The notes beneath the pieces were generated by a model. It did no database searches. It was not told the origin of the DNA and worked only from the letters and a program-made list of their open reading frames with translations. Below are positions 47,880 to 59,695 of a DNA stretch of 64,000 nt, piece by piece. This DNA comes from Rhipicephalus microplus (Eukaryota; Arthropoda; Arachnida; Ixodida; Ixodidae): the NCBI RefSeq assembly GCF_043290135.1, contig NC_134709.1:69864456-69928455 (forward strand). Direction: 5' to 3'. Position 1 is the first letter of the stretch. The number at the start of each line of letters is the position of its first letter. Made by a program: the position numbers and the translations under genes.

Positions 47880-49043
47880 ATCTAATGTCAGTGTATACAT
47901 GACCACATTTTACATAATACCCATCTCTGGCTGTCAGTCATAGGCGCTTGTCCAGTCCGGTCTCCACTAAAAAGTCTGTCAGGAAGATTATTGCCTTTTT
48001 CTGGAGATGCATCTTAGTCCATGGTCCAAGTAGTTTCTTTATTGTGAAGGGCCGTCTGTCCAAACTTGCTAATTTGTTCTTTAATTTTTCTCTTTCATTC
48101 GCGTATTTAACGCACTCCAAAAGAATATGGCGAACATTTTCTTCTGCATGACCACAATGGCATTCCGGTGAGTTGGATCGATGTATCTTGTGCAGGAAGC
48201 TGTTTGTGTATGCTACTGCCAATCTAAGTTGGTGGATCAATATCTCTAGGTGTCGTGGGAGGTCTGTCGCTATGGAAAATTTTCTGTGTGGATCAACTTC
48301 ATAAAGTACCGTTTCCTTTGATTTAGGGCTCTCAAACCACTTCTCCATTGAACAATGGTTAGCTCCTTGCGATATAAAATGTCGAATATCCGCCCCAGGC
48401 ATAGGAATTGTGCAATCCCGTTCTTCCTTCAATGCTTTCTTCGCGAGACTACCAGCATCTTCATTTCCCTTTATTCCAATGTGGCTTTATTCCATTGGAA
48501 TATGATGTTGTGACCCAGAGATGAGGCATATTCCACAGTTTCTGCGATACATTGTGCTATTTCACCAGTTTTGTAAGGTGATCTCACATTTCTGATTAGC
48601 TGAAGAGCAGGTTTGTATCAGTGCATATCACCCATTTTCGTGGCTCGGGATTCTCGCAGATAAGCTTAACTGCTTCAAAGATAGCCACCAATTCTGCTGT
48701 CGTCGATGAAGATTTGTGCGATAATTTGTACATCTTCTTTTTCTGAATTTCGGGTATAAAGGCCGCACAGGCTGACGCTTCTTCTGTGCATGATCCGTCT
48801 GTATATATCTTCGTTTTTTCATTATGCATTACATGTAGCTGATGAAGTACCAACTGTGCCGCTACTAGAGGTGCCATGTCTGCTCTCTTCTCTATGCCGT
48901 CTATTTCACGAATAACATTGAGAAGTGGCAGCGTCCAAGGTGGTTTTGAAGGTTTCCATTGTTTAAATTCTGGTACTACTGCTTGAAATGATGATATGGT
49001 ATCCTGTAGTCTCGATGCCGTCCTTTGTGTTAGTGCACCAGAT
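47880..49043 (-). pseudogene. LINE copy (RNase H to C-terminus), 3' part of an inverted insertion
   Basis: Sister of the plus-strand copy to its left. RNase H: KIYTDGSCTEEASACAAF, TTAELVAIFEAVKLICENPE, WVICTD. A frameshift follows, then ALQLIRN and GEIAQCIAETVEYASS. The open C-terminal frame 47938-48432 holds QLRLAVAYTNSFLHKIHR, the Cys/His motif CHCGHAEENVRHILLEC and KKLLGPWTKMHLQKKAIIF. The copy ends abruptly at about 49043, where the upstream part of the same element continues in the opposite orientation. Confidence 0.8.
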
Positions 49044-49300
49044 AAAAAATTACCTGGAACAAAAAGTGAATCAGGCCATTCGAACCCTCCGGCATCTCTG
49101 CGGGGCCAAATGGGGTGGTACTACAGAGTCGTTATTAGCCCTACATGTTGCCTGCATACGCCCCATCGTAACTTGCTCGCTGCCTCTGCTGCATGGACTC
49201 CCAGCCTCCACCGAAAGGAGACTTCACTTGTTATTGGCAAGGAGCTTGAGGGTATGTCTGGGTTTACCACGGTCAACTTCCAGTGCTTTAGTGTATGTAC
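49044..49300 (+). pseudogene. Inverted 5' segment of the same LINE insertion
   Basis: Plus-strand frame VNQAIRTLRHLCGAKWGGTT, ESLLALHVACIRPIVTCSLP and RLHLLLARSLRVCLGLPRST is the RT-to-RNase H connection region of the family. It is homologous to 46490-46690 and lies head-to-head with the minus-strand part ending at 49043. About 100 bp of the family sequence between the two parts (46690-46793 in the sister copy) is missing at the junction, as in twin-primed LINE insertions. Confidence 0.7.
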
Positions 49301-49309
49301 GTACCTACC

Positions 49310-49347
49310 GGTGGAACATACCCGCTCTAGAGCGGGTATGTGCCACC
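49310..49347. repeat. 38-bp near-perfect palindrome
   Basis: Centre CATACCCGCTCT/AGAGCGGGTATG (49317-49340) is a perfect 24-bp palindrome. It extends to GGTGG...CCACC with one mismatched pair. Confidence 0.9.
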
Positions 49348-49435
49348 GATGGCGGTACTTGTATGTGAAACTAGATGGCGGTTTTTTTAGTTGTTGACGC
49401 TTGTTTGTGATAAAATTTACACATAATACAAGGTT

Positions 49436-49666
49436 GCACCGTTCATAATCGTTGGTGATTTCAACGTTGACCCCACAGACACGAACAATAATTGGCTTAT
49501 CCAGCATGCGACTTCTAGACATGAACTCAGACGTATATTGTATGACCACATGAAACCAACCATGATCCGAGGATAATGCATTCACCTAGTATTTGCAAAT
49601 TTTCCACTGCAACCTATGCAAGAACCTATAACCCTTCATTTCACGGAAAATAAAGCCGTCTTAATG
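49436..49666 (+). pseudogene. APE-type endonuclease fragment of a LINE or Helitron-like element
   Basis: The frame reads APFIIVGDFNVDPTDTNNNW, later a stop, then CIHLVFANFPLQPMQEPITL and TENKAVLMKG. GDFN is the core motif of exonuclease-endonuclease-phosphatase (APE) domains. HLVFAN corresponds to the usual IDLVFAN (Asp to His), and TENKAVL to the usual SDHKAVL (catalytic His lost). One stop and two active-site changes mark it dead. No RT follows in frame, so the parent could be a LINE or a Helentron. Confidence 0.6.
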
Positions 49667-49799
49667 AAGGGACACCGCAAGCCATTCATCGTCTCTAAGA
49701 ACGAAGAAAAGTTTCTTTCTATATATACACACACAGTGTTTATCATGATGTTTTTCCATCATGATCGACAGGACGAATTACACACGGAAAATTCACGGT

Positions 49800-49849
49800 T
49801 TTACCGATGATTCTCACCGGAGCTTCACCCACTCGTCATCATTCACCAC
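49800..49849 (-). repeat. Minisatellite-family 5' fragment, copy 4 (left half)
   Basis: Minus strand GTGGTGAATGATGACGAGTG then GGTGAAGCTCCGGTGAG matches the 5' block of the 25.34-kb copy. TCATCATTCACCAC at 49836-49849 is the left target duplication of the SINE that splits it. Confidence 0.55.
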
Positions 49850-50104
49850 ACTTCGCCATGGTGGTCTAGTGGCTAAGGTACTCGGCTGCGGACCCGCAGG
49901 TCGCGGGATCAACTTCTGGCTGTGGCGGCTGCATTTCCGATGGAGGCGGAAATGTTGTAGGCCCGTGTACACAAATTTGGGTGCACGTTAAAGGACCCCA
50001 GGTGGTCGAAATTTCCGGAGCTCTCCACTACGGCGTCTCTCATAATCATATGGTGGTTTTAGAACGTTAAGCTCCATAAATCAATAAATCAATCAATCAA
50101 TCAA
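49850..50104 (+). mobile_element. Ruka-type SINE with perfect 14-bp target duplication
   Basis: Head TCGCCATGGTGGTCTAG, B box altered (GGGATCAACTTC), body near-consensus, long (CAAT)n tail. TCATCATTCACCAC is present at 49836-49849 and 50105-50118, giving exact ends. It interrupts a copy of the minisatellite-bearing repeat. Confidence 0.96.
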
Positions 50105-50150
50105 TCATCATTCACCACGTGGATATTCTGTGATTTTTTCAGTGGAGACC
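50105..50150 (-). repeat. Minisatellite-family 5' fragment, copy 4 (right half)
   Basis: Minus strand AAAAAATCACAGAATATCC then ACGTGGTGAATGATGA matches the first bases of the copies at 25.34 and 28.31 kb. It continues the left half across the SINE. Confidence 0.55.
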
Positions 50151-50399
50151 GGGCTGGATAACCGCTTGTAATAGACAGGCAGGGATTGATATATATGAAT
50201 TGTGTTAGTGCATATACTGACAGTAGAAAAGGAAGTTGTCCGTGTGAACAGTTTGTGACAGCGTGAACTGCTGAAAGCATACTGGGCATTGGCGTGGTAT
50301 TTCAACTGGCTTCAGTGTGCTGTCATGTTTTTTTCTTCGAATTGTTAATTTTTGGGCATCGTTCAGTATTATTCTTTTTTTTTGCTGCGCTGTAGAACT

Positions 50400-50490
50400 T
50401 ATTGATATGGAGTAGCCGAGGCAATATGGACCTCAACGTCATCACAGCAAAACAGTTAGAACAGCACAGAACAGAACACCTACTAATTGT
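50400..50490 (-). mobile_element. LINE 3'-tail fragment
   Basis: Minus strand GTGTTCTGTTCTGTGCTGTT, TAACTGTTTTGCTGTGATG and GCCTCGGCTACTCCATATC match the 3' UTR end of the plus-strand LINE at 47.62-47.70 kb. No coding part is attached. Confidence 0.65.
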
Positions 50491-53400
50491 ACCGAATGCC
50501 TTCAATTTAACATAACCAAGAAATCTTCACGACGAAATTTTTCATGCAACCGTACATAGTTGACATTAAAGACGTCAATGTAATGCAAATAAAAAGCGGT
50601 GTAAAGGACATGTCATATTGTATTCCAGTGCAGTTGTACAGTTTCGTGGACAAAACCATATTGTTCCTGAACAGTATGACTTTATCTGACCGGAGAACTC
50701 GTAAGACAAAAAAAGAACAATATGAGTTACAAAGGTATACGCAATGTTGCGAAGGCGTGCCGTACCAAAATGTCTCCACCGGTTAAAACGACCCCTGTCA
50801 CGTACGTCGGAAACCAGCTGGAGCTCAAACTAAAAACGACCGGAAGCAGATGTTGTGGGCGACACTGTTCAAACTGCCTGAACATAACTTTTTCAAATGG
50901 AAGGGTAAACCTTTTCATGTGTTGCTCGTTCCTCCAGTAGTGCGTCAGTATTTTTGTCACGTGTGCCTCAGTGCAGTAAAGAACGGGTTAAAAGAAAAGT
51001 GCATAACGACGGAGACAAAAACATCCAGGAGCAATACCAGTCATCTACAAAAATTTTAAAGCGCTACAAAGTGCAAGTAAAAGAACTAGGAAAACATACC
51101 GCCATAATGTAACGCGCCCGCTCTTTACGATCAGCACAGACAGTTAAGAGGTGGTAGTTTTCGTTCAAGTTATTCTCTAGCTACCTCAGTTTTTACTTTT
51201 GCACTAACGACACTGATGTCAGTCTTTGTGACTCGTTGAGAAGGCGTATTTCTCGATACTCATCACGAACTCCAGATGCACCAAGTGCGTTAATACTCTC
51301 CCAAGCCGACTGAATTGACGCGCACGCGATCCAGTCGCAAGTATTCCAGAAATACTGGACAAAATAGCGCAGATTAACTCGCGTCGCGTGCCACTAATGC
51401 CAACGTTTGCCATATATTCGCTGAAAGCATACTCGGTGCAGCCTGTTTCAATGCGTACGCGCGATTTCGAGAAAAGTTGAGCTCGTACATTGTATAAGCA
51501 CGTTTGCTGCAGCTGAACACGGTTCAATAGAGCAGGCGGGAAAAGAGCGACTGAGATGGCTCCCATCAAAGGCGTAAGGGATGTCGTACATTCGAATGCC
51601 CCTTATCCAACCACGCCAAGAAACGATCGGAGGGAATCACGAGGAAAGGTAGAGTAGGATGAAGAAAAAAAGAACACCGTATAGACATCTCCCAGATGCA
51701 ACACCGCCTGCGGCTGACGCTCGAGGCTCGTTAGTCACTGTGAAGCTTAATCCAGACTGGAGCTCATGGACAAGCGCGAGCAGCTTTTAGCAGTCGGCCT
51801 AATTAGGGGTGTCTCAAGTGAGCAAATGAAGCAGCCTTTTGGCGATGACGACGCACAGCGATACAGAGCCTCCTGACTATCGAGTGCATTTGCGAGTGTA
51901 CTTCTAGTGTTAAGCACGTGGCTAGTTTGCTACGGCAAGTGCGGGTTCGTAACAGATATCATTACCGGAGGACACCATCTTGAACATTTTCAATCGGGTT
52001 TACGAAATTCGAGGATCGCTATGAAAACATAACGGAGAATGGTACCATTTGAATTTCTGCCGTGAAACTTTAAGCGTACTTTATCTAGAATTTCGGGTAT
52101 GGCCCTTGATTAAAAAGTGGTTGGCACCACCAGGATACAGAGCATTGTTGATATTTCAAGTGTACAAGTTCGAACGCCGTTTGTTTATCGAAGGGTAGCA
52201 CATCCTGTCGTTCAGAACGGCACTTTTATTTACTAGAAATACTTCATCTCTGGAAAAGAGCACCATTGGGGACCTAAGGGCACTAATGTAAATGTACGGC
52301 ATACCGTAGTATAAAATTCTAAACAATTCTGAAGGCTGAAGTCTTTGTCGCGAAACTGTTCAATGCAGGTGGTCTAAAGAACTCACTTCGAGCTCACGTA
52401 AAATTGTAACTTATGGAGAAGGATCTAGAAAGATTTTGTTCTACTTGTTGCACGTAAGTAGCCCCAGTCTGAAGGAGAGATGCAGCGCTGATTTATTGCT
52501 TCATTATATGGAAAAGAAAGAAATATTTTGATGATTCAAAACAAAAATAAAAGAAATGTATATTACTCATACATTATTGGTGAGATACCTCTTGCGCTCG
52601 AAATCATTTTGCAGACGAACGACAGCAAACTATCAAAGAGAGAGTCATTAGAAAATATAAATATTTCTCCCTTGTACGAAAAAAAAGCACCGGATATTTA
52701 AGGGCTCGTTGTTGTTTGTTAGACACCAAATTATTGAGAAGTAACAGACAGTGATATATAATGAAAATACGGGGGAGGTTGTTATTTGTAATTGTATTGT
52801 GATTGTGAAGAAATCAAACTGAATGAAGAGATGGCATTGCCGCTGCAGACACCAAGCCTTCGGCTTTCGAAGAACGCGCCCTATGCTCTAGAAGCTTATC
52901 TACTGCGGCTGTCACCTTCTCTGCAATTTATGTAAAATAAATGTGCATTTAAACGTAGAAGTGTCAGCGAGCGTCACTATTGTAGCCATGACAACAAAAT
53001 GATTAAACGCTGCCTTTCATCGTTTAAACCATTTAGGCCCTATGAAATTCATAGACTGCATGCAACCGTATCCCATAGAGTTTATGTTGCCCACCATTCC
53101 TTCAATGTGGTATCTCTGCCTCTCTTCAATCTGGTTTTCCGGTCTATTCCCCACAGACAGATTTTCTTTCACATTTGCTGAAGAGAGAATGTAGTTTTCT
53201 TCATTACGCCGAAATGACCAATATATCAATGTTAACCTGGAGTCGAATTAGTGAAATACAGGCAAAATACCATGTTCTACAGAAAGATCCATAGTAGAAA
53301 AGATAATGGCTATCTGATAGGCTGCGTTCCTTTTGCTTCGGTTAACGTTTTGTGCCTTACAGACTACAAATTCAGTGCAAAGATTTTGGATAGTCGAGTA

Positions 53401-53989
53401 TTCAAAGCGCGTACCTCAGCAAACTAAATGTGATCGATACTCTCCACTCGGACTTACTAAGGTACTGAGACAGCCGGAACAAATACAGAATCTGATTAGG
53501 GCCTCGTTGCTGATTCAAGAACGCCTTCTAATGCGCCTAGTGTTCGTCAGGTTTTGCCAGGCTATTTCGAAAGAACTCCAATACTGCACTGCGGGGTCAA
53601 ACAGACGGCATAGAGGGACACACATGGCACACCATTCCAGTGCAGTCGATTATGGTCGATCCATTTGTGTCGCTGGCACTCGTTGGCTCAGTTCGATCAC
53701 TTGAGCTAGAAGCACTCGAGCTTGTTTCGCCATTTCGATAAGTTCTTGCAGCCTGAATGTTTGTTTTCACAGTCATTTTCTATTTTTCACGTCAGGACCT
53801 CTGCCGAACTTACCAAAAATACACAGATAAAAACACCCGCTCATGTTTCATTTATATGCGGTTTGGCTCTTTCCTTTCAATGCTATTTTACTTGCGTCTC
53901 TTTATTGGAAATTGGCCAATATTACTACAATGGTATATGCCCCGTTACCGTGGCGATATGCCTATATAGTTAACCTAAAGACCAGAATT
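50491..53989. other. No recognised gene or repeat
   Basis: The longest frames (116 codons at 51219-51569 minus, 123 at 53333-53704 plus) carry no motif I recognise. Composition is ordinary for the window. Confidence 0.45.
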
Positions 53990-54215
53990 ATCTCTAGTTT
54001 GATTGCGAGAGCAATTACATCAGCACTCCAGACTGGATTTCGCCGGTGGCGTCGGCGTCGATGTCATGCAGCGTATATGTATACGTATCTATATGTACAT
54101 AAAAATGCAAGAAAGAAACAGAATCCAGAAGAAAGACTCCGGTGCGCGAAATCAAACGTGGGACCTCCGCGTCATGAATGCGAGCCGTCAAGGGTGCCCT
54201 GAAACACTTTTTTAA
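53990..54215 (-). mobile_element. Probable tRNA-derived dispersed repeat
   Basis: On the minus strand: GACGGCTCGCATTCATGACG, GCGGAGGTCCCACG, TTTGATTTCGCGCACC (a decayed B box, expected GTTCGATTCC), then a T-rich stretch, GTATAC repeats and a GC-rich CGACGCCGACGCCACC end. The layout fits a SINE of another tRNA-derived family. No second copy lies in this window. Confidence 0.42.
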
Positions 54216-54289
54216 GTAACCACAGAATGATTGCGCTGGACGAGCGTATTGCTCTTCCAGTGAATTTATAACAATTTATAACGTGATTT

Positions 54290-55024
54290 ATAACGTGGTG
54301 ATATAATGGTAATGGCCAACAACAAGAAATGTTTGCAGGGAGTGATTGACATCTGCGGTAATGAAGGAGATAGGTTAGATTTCAGATTCAGTAAAGAAAA
54401 AATCTGCAGCCATGATTTTTATAGAAAATGAAGGTATTGAGCTTAGGATACAGGAGGTAACGCTAGAGATAACAGATAAATACAAATAATATCTGGCCGT
54501 ATGGAGAAGCAGTGGGACTGAATACCTAAGGGAACACGAGATATACGTAACGAATAAAGGTAACAGGAATGCAGCGATGATGAAAAATAGGGCACTGTGG
54601 AATTACAATAGGTATGATGTTGTGAGAGGGATATGGAAAGGGGTCATGGTTCCTGGTCTGACGTTCGGCAATGCGGTCTTGTGCATGATATGAGAAGTTC
54701 AGGCAAGATTAGAAAATAAGCAACGTGGATTAGGTAGGCTTGCTTTGGGAGCTCACAGGAATACACCAAATCAGGGAGTACGAGGTGATATGGGATGGAC
54801 ATCATTTCAGGGCAGGGAAGCTAGCAGCAAGATAAAATTTGAGAAGCGATTGAAAGAAAGGGGGGGGGGGAGTGTTGTGCTAGGAAGGTTTTCAGCTACT
54901 TGTACATGAAGAATGTCGATACAAAACAGAGGAAGCGAACCAGAAAATTGACGGGTAAGTACTTAGGAAAGAGAAGGGGGCCAAACCAAAAAGAACTATC
55001 GATTAAGAAGAAGGTGAAGGAAAT
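54290..55024 (+). pseudogene. LINE RT/thumb segment (CR1/RTE-like), 5' part
   Basis: Frameshifted plus-strand reading: LDFRFSKEKSAAMIF-like, then ITDKYKYLAVW, GTEYLREHEIYVTNKGNRNA, AMMKNRALWNYNRYDVVRG and WKGVMVPGLTFGNAVLCM, words of the post-catalytic part of a LINE RT. The RT palm and endonuclease are absent. A G-run near 54863 and several stops show decay. The element is broken at about 55025 by a minus-strand LINE and resumes at 55737. Confidence 0.7.
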
Positions 55025-55736
55025 GGAGTGTGTGAGTGAGAATTTATTAGGAGGCAGAGAGGTTGGCATGAGCTAGTTTGCTCTAGCCTTCTACTCTACA
55101 CAGGGGATAAGGGAAGGGGGAAGGAAAGAGGGATGAAGGGTGATGATGGGGACAAGAAAAGACGGTGCGTATGTACAGTAGCCACTTATCATAGTACCCT
55201 ACAGTCTAGTATCAAGTCCAGTGCTCTTTATAAATTTTAAACAGCCTTTGTAGCATTTTTTCACACTGTTTGGTCGTTCATTGCTGACAATATGTGGCTT
55301 TCACTCAATGGCGTTCGCCCGATGCTTTCCAACGTTGCAGTTAGCATTTTTCTTTGCGCCACGTATAATGCACAGTTACAAAATATGTGAGCTAAAGTTT
55401 TGCGCACTTGGCAGCGCTCACAATTCGGGCTGTCCGCACGGCCGAATAGGTGGGTGTAGTGGCGAGTGAAGGCGACGCCCAGGCGGTTTTGGTGAAGTAT
55501 ATTAGCATGTCTTCGGCTGATTTTATATGGAAGACGAAAAGTCATACTGGGGGTCTGTTTCCCGCAGACGCTTGTTCCGGTGATCTGGTAGCGACGAGTA
55601 AGTGGCAGCGCGTTCGCGCATGAGCGATCCCTACAATTTGTTGACGTCACTTTGTCAGTACGGTACTTTGACGTACATAGGAGCATTGTATACTGCCGCT
55701 CTTGCTTCGCTATCGGCTGTTTCGTTGCCAACCAGG
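55025..55736 (-). pseudogene. LINE 3' part inserted in another LINE
   Basis: The 3' UTR (GAGTGAGAATTTATTAGGAGG, TAGCCTTCTACTCTACACAGG) is clearly related to that of the 18.85-21.2 kb element (GAGAGAATTTATTTACAGAAA, CTGGCCTGCTACTCTACACT). The coding part starts within RNase H (GNETADSEARAAVYNAPMY) and passes through FRLPYKISRRHANILHQNR and LGVAFTRHYTHLFGRADSPN to the finger CERCQVRKTLAHIFCNC. A 5'-truncated copy of the same LINE family in the same orientation; RT is lost. One frame change lies near 55670. Confidence 0.78.
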
Positions 55737-56310
55737 TGGAGCATTGACATGTTTAAGAAGCCCGCACTAGAGATCCATCAAACATTCAAGCATGAAATTG
55801 CCAAGGAAAGGATCTATGATAATACTCGGGGTAGTTCTCTACTAATTGAGGCCAAGACAGGAGTGTTGTCAACCAAGACATACCGTGCCAAATACAAAGG
55901 GGTATTTGTATTTGGCCCAGTTTGCCTTGGTTCGCAGTGCGTGTGGAGAGGAGGAGGAAACTACCGGACACCTGATAATGTTCTGTAAGGGGCTTCATCA
56001 TATAGTTCAGGATGATGGCGCAGAGTTTTTCAAAGCACTGGTGTTTAGGGACAGCGAGGGCAAAATAGATTTTAAGCGGGTAGAAATAACTAGAAGGAGG
56101 TTATCTAATTGGTTGCTGAAATCAAGGCACTAGCGAAAATAAATCCTTCACTGCTAAGGGCCAGTCCTCAACTTCACTATGTAAAGGGAAAAAAAAGAAG
56201 ATGAATCTAGTTGTTGGTTCACTAAGAATTACGGCTAGGTGGCGTTAGCCGCCGCCCGATCTAAAGGGTATACAGCCATATCAATCCATCCATCAATCCA
56301 GTAAAAAAAA
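55737..56310 (+). pseudogene. LINE C-terminus and 3' UTR, 3' part of the interrupted element
   Basis: Continues the plus-strand LINE: FKHEIAKERIYDNTRGSSLL, IEAKTGVLSTKTYRAKYKG, a frame change, then CGEEEETTGHLIMFC (Cys/His finger with flanking acidic run) and KRVEITRRRLSNWLLKSRH ending at a stop near 56133. The 3' UTR holds GGTGGCGTTAGCCGCCGCCC and a tail of ATCCATCCATC type. Confidence 0.75.
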
Positions 56311-59300
56311 AATGTAACCAAGTTTCGGTGAACAAGTCCACAGAGGAAAGGTTGAGAAGATTTTCTGCGAATGTGGCGCTACTTCTTCGCGTGTGAGCGA
56401 GAAGTAAAAAGAAGAATATATTCTTTAATGAGAAGAAGGAGGAAAGGATGAGCAGGAAAGCGTGTTTCTAGGTTGCTATTCTTCACGGGACTAAAGGCAA
56501 ACGGAAAAGAAATGGAAAAGACGTAGGCATGATGAGAGATGGCTATGGTATGCAGCACAATGAGTCGCCGCACACTGCGCACAATTATATAAACCAGTCT
56601 GAATGAGATATCTGAACAAGAGCAGTTCAAGCCCTTTTTCTTGTTTTCAAGTGTGCTGGGTTTTCGGGGTGAGGGCGCTTTCGCGTAAAAGCGCATTGTT
56701 TCCGCAAAAACGGAGAGCGGAGTTTGCGAACGCGATGAGGTGTTGCCGTGCACAATGCTTCAATTGAGTCGCTGTCGCTATCGTCTTCCGAACGATCACT
56801 TACCGTACGTTAGTGCTTGACTTCGACCTTGTGCGCTTTTGCAGGTACAAAGACACACTGACGTACTGGATGTGCTGCTGTAGGAGCAAGACTTGCCGCT
56901 GTTGTTTCGCACGTTCTCAGTATTATTTATTGTGAGGTAAGAAAAAAAAAAGAATCCTCGGCCCCTATCAGAAACATATAGCAGGCAAGTATTCAAAATT
57001 CAGTATTGAAAATTTTAACCACCCTTTTTTGTATTAAAAGTGCGTTTCGTTAAGGTGAAGTCATGCGGCAACTACCAGTCGCTGCGAGATTGCCAGCATA
57101 ATCGCCACGTTGAAGAGGCAGCTGAAACCCGCAAGAGAGGCAGCTTAATTGGGGAAGTGCTTGCTACGGTGAAACCAGTGAGGAGAGAGAGCATTAACCG
57201 CAGATGTAAACGAATCGGGAAGATGTAATGCACCCCCGCTTGAAGTGTAGAAGCGGACGCGCTCTCTTTGTATCGCGCCCCCTGTAGCACGGATCGCGGT
57301 AAATCCTATCTCTATTCGCTCGATTGCCACGTCTCGGGAGTTACGACATGCATGCATCTTGGGGTTTCTTTATATGCGCCTACAAGGAGGCTGCAGCATG
57401 CAGTGATATGAAGGGCGAGACCATATCTTTCGCCAGTGAAACGAAAAAAGCAGTCTGAAAAAATTTGTCGCGCATGCTACTCGACAGTCACGCTTGAAAT
57501 ATCTCACAAGCGAATGCCTCACGGTAGAGAGACAATGTTGTTAAGCCAAGCATAATCGGAAGCCAGTTCCCTTTGCTGTGATCACGTAACACTGGTTAAC
57601 CTAAATTGTATTTTCAAACACCGTTCGCTGACGTTAGTCTAGGTAGTCAGAGCCAGATGTACCATCTTCACAAGCAACGGCACACCATATAAGCTTAAGG
57701 CCCATCGTGTCGGTAATACCATCTTACTTTTGGCATCGCTAAGCAGCTGTAAACAAGTGGTTATATGAAAAATTTGCGACTGTTTAGCGTATGTATGGGC
57801 GTACAATTGTACGTATCTTTTGCGTCATTCATTACGTTTCGCTAAGTGATCACTTCTCAAGTGGCGCTGCAGCGTTAAAGGGGCGTATTCGCCGTCAACA
57901 GCAAAATTACGTACACTGCAGGATAGATTACGAGCATCTTAAGGAAGACAGGTAGCAATTTTTGAGAACATTCGCAACACATATTCTTCTTGAAAGTCCT
58001 AATGTATAAGACGGCTTTCACGTGCGAATAAGTTACGCAGAACGTAAGCAAATAACATAACAACCAGAAAACGCCAGGAACTCAAGTAAGTATTAAGTGC
58101 TATTTGGAATGCTGAAGTTGTGCTGCCAGCATAAACACTTACCCAGAGTTTCCCACCCAAAATATATGCAAAGAATTGTTGCTAGGTCTCATGAGAATGT
58201 GAAAGGGCATGTTTCTCACCACAGTGCGAATGAACCTATTTGGTAACATAAAAATCCCAGCTCGGCAAGAAGAGGCTGAAGTGAGAAGGTAAGAATCGTA
58301 TTCCGTTTGACTGCTTTACAAATGAACTGAACGAAACGCGTTTGCAACTTGGTGGTAGAGGACCTCGTGATCCCAGCTCCAACTCGAGAGAAGCTTACCA
58401 GACTATATGAACTGCGTGCCTTGGGGGACCAGCTCGTAAGAAGAACGGTGCTACACCGGGGTGTCCCAATCTGCATTGCAAATGCGTGTGTGTCCATGTT
58501 CTTCTGGCACCCCGCGAGAGTCAGCTCACCTGGTCGATGAAACGGTGCAGCGTCTCACACTTTTTTGTGTTTGGTTGGGGAACAACGGCTCGAGTCTAAG
58601 AAAGCTCAGGAGGGCTGCTATAGAAGAGAGCAGTGTTCATGGCTTCAGATACCAGTCAGCCGTGAAAGTCGGAAATGTTTTTTTTTTGTTGGCCACGAAT
58701 AATGAAGCATGAAGACACCGGTGTTTTCCCTCGAGCTTTTTCTTCGTTTTGTGGCCCCTGAGTTCTAGCTTCGACGGGAATGCTGTGGTACTTCCTTGCT
58801 CCATGGTAACAACGCCGTATATACAGTTTACTGGTGTGTTTTGTGTTGTGAGGCGAATGAAAATGGTAAAGTGTAAAATTTGCTGATGCGTGTAGCATAT
58901 TTTTACACTATAAAGCAATATAACTAGCAAAAACCAGAAAACACTTGCTCGGTGGGACTATTAGAAAGGACAATGACAGAATATGGTAACAAGATATTTG
59001 TAGTGGTGCATCGAGAGAAGGCTGTAATTTGTCGCGCCACCAAAATTTGGGCTTGCCCGATGGCGAATGCAGCATCAAATTTGAACATACATTCACAAAC
59101 ACAGTAGACATTAGAGAACGACTACTTGAATACGGCGTAAAACACCGACTTCCGCATATTGCGGTTCTATTTCGCAATCAAGAGACGCATAAGAACAGTG
59201 TTAAAGCCACAAGAGTGGCGGTTGTAGTTTAGCACTACAACATGAAAAAAGCAAGAGCTGTCTTCAATATTGTTACGAAGAACAAACGTGGGAGGCTTGT

Positions 59301-59695
59301 CGACACCTGTTCATTACACTTTGAAATTACACTGGAGATCTATAACATTTCCCTTAGCTTAAAACAAGACGGTGAAACGGCCCAGTCAACGGCCATAATG
59401 TAAGCGCTTAATACATAATCAATTCTATAAAAATACTATTCAGCTTGCAATGTAAAGAATGTTCCACAAATAGTTTTACGAGCTTTGTGAAATACAAGAA
59501 AACTATTGTATATTACATTCTTTTCACATGTGCATGTGTAAGTGTGCACACGGAGTGTCGCCTAAATAACCACCCCAGGGAGCGTCTCATAATGCCCCAA
59601 GAGACACGTGGCAACGCAATGCCGGATTAGCGGGAGTGAGCACCAACATTGGAGCGTATCGCACTTCCACGTAGCCTACCATATAGTTACATTAA
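56311..59695. other. No recognised gene or repeat
   Basis: Several frames of 60-124 codons on both strands, none with recognisable motifs. Short homopolymers only. Confidence 0.45.
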
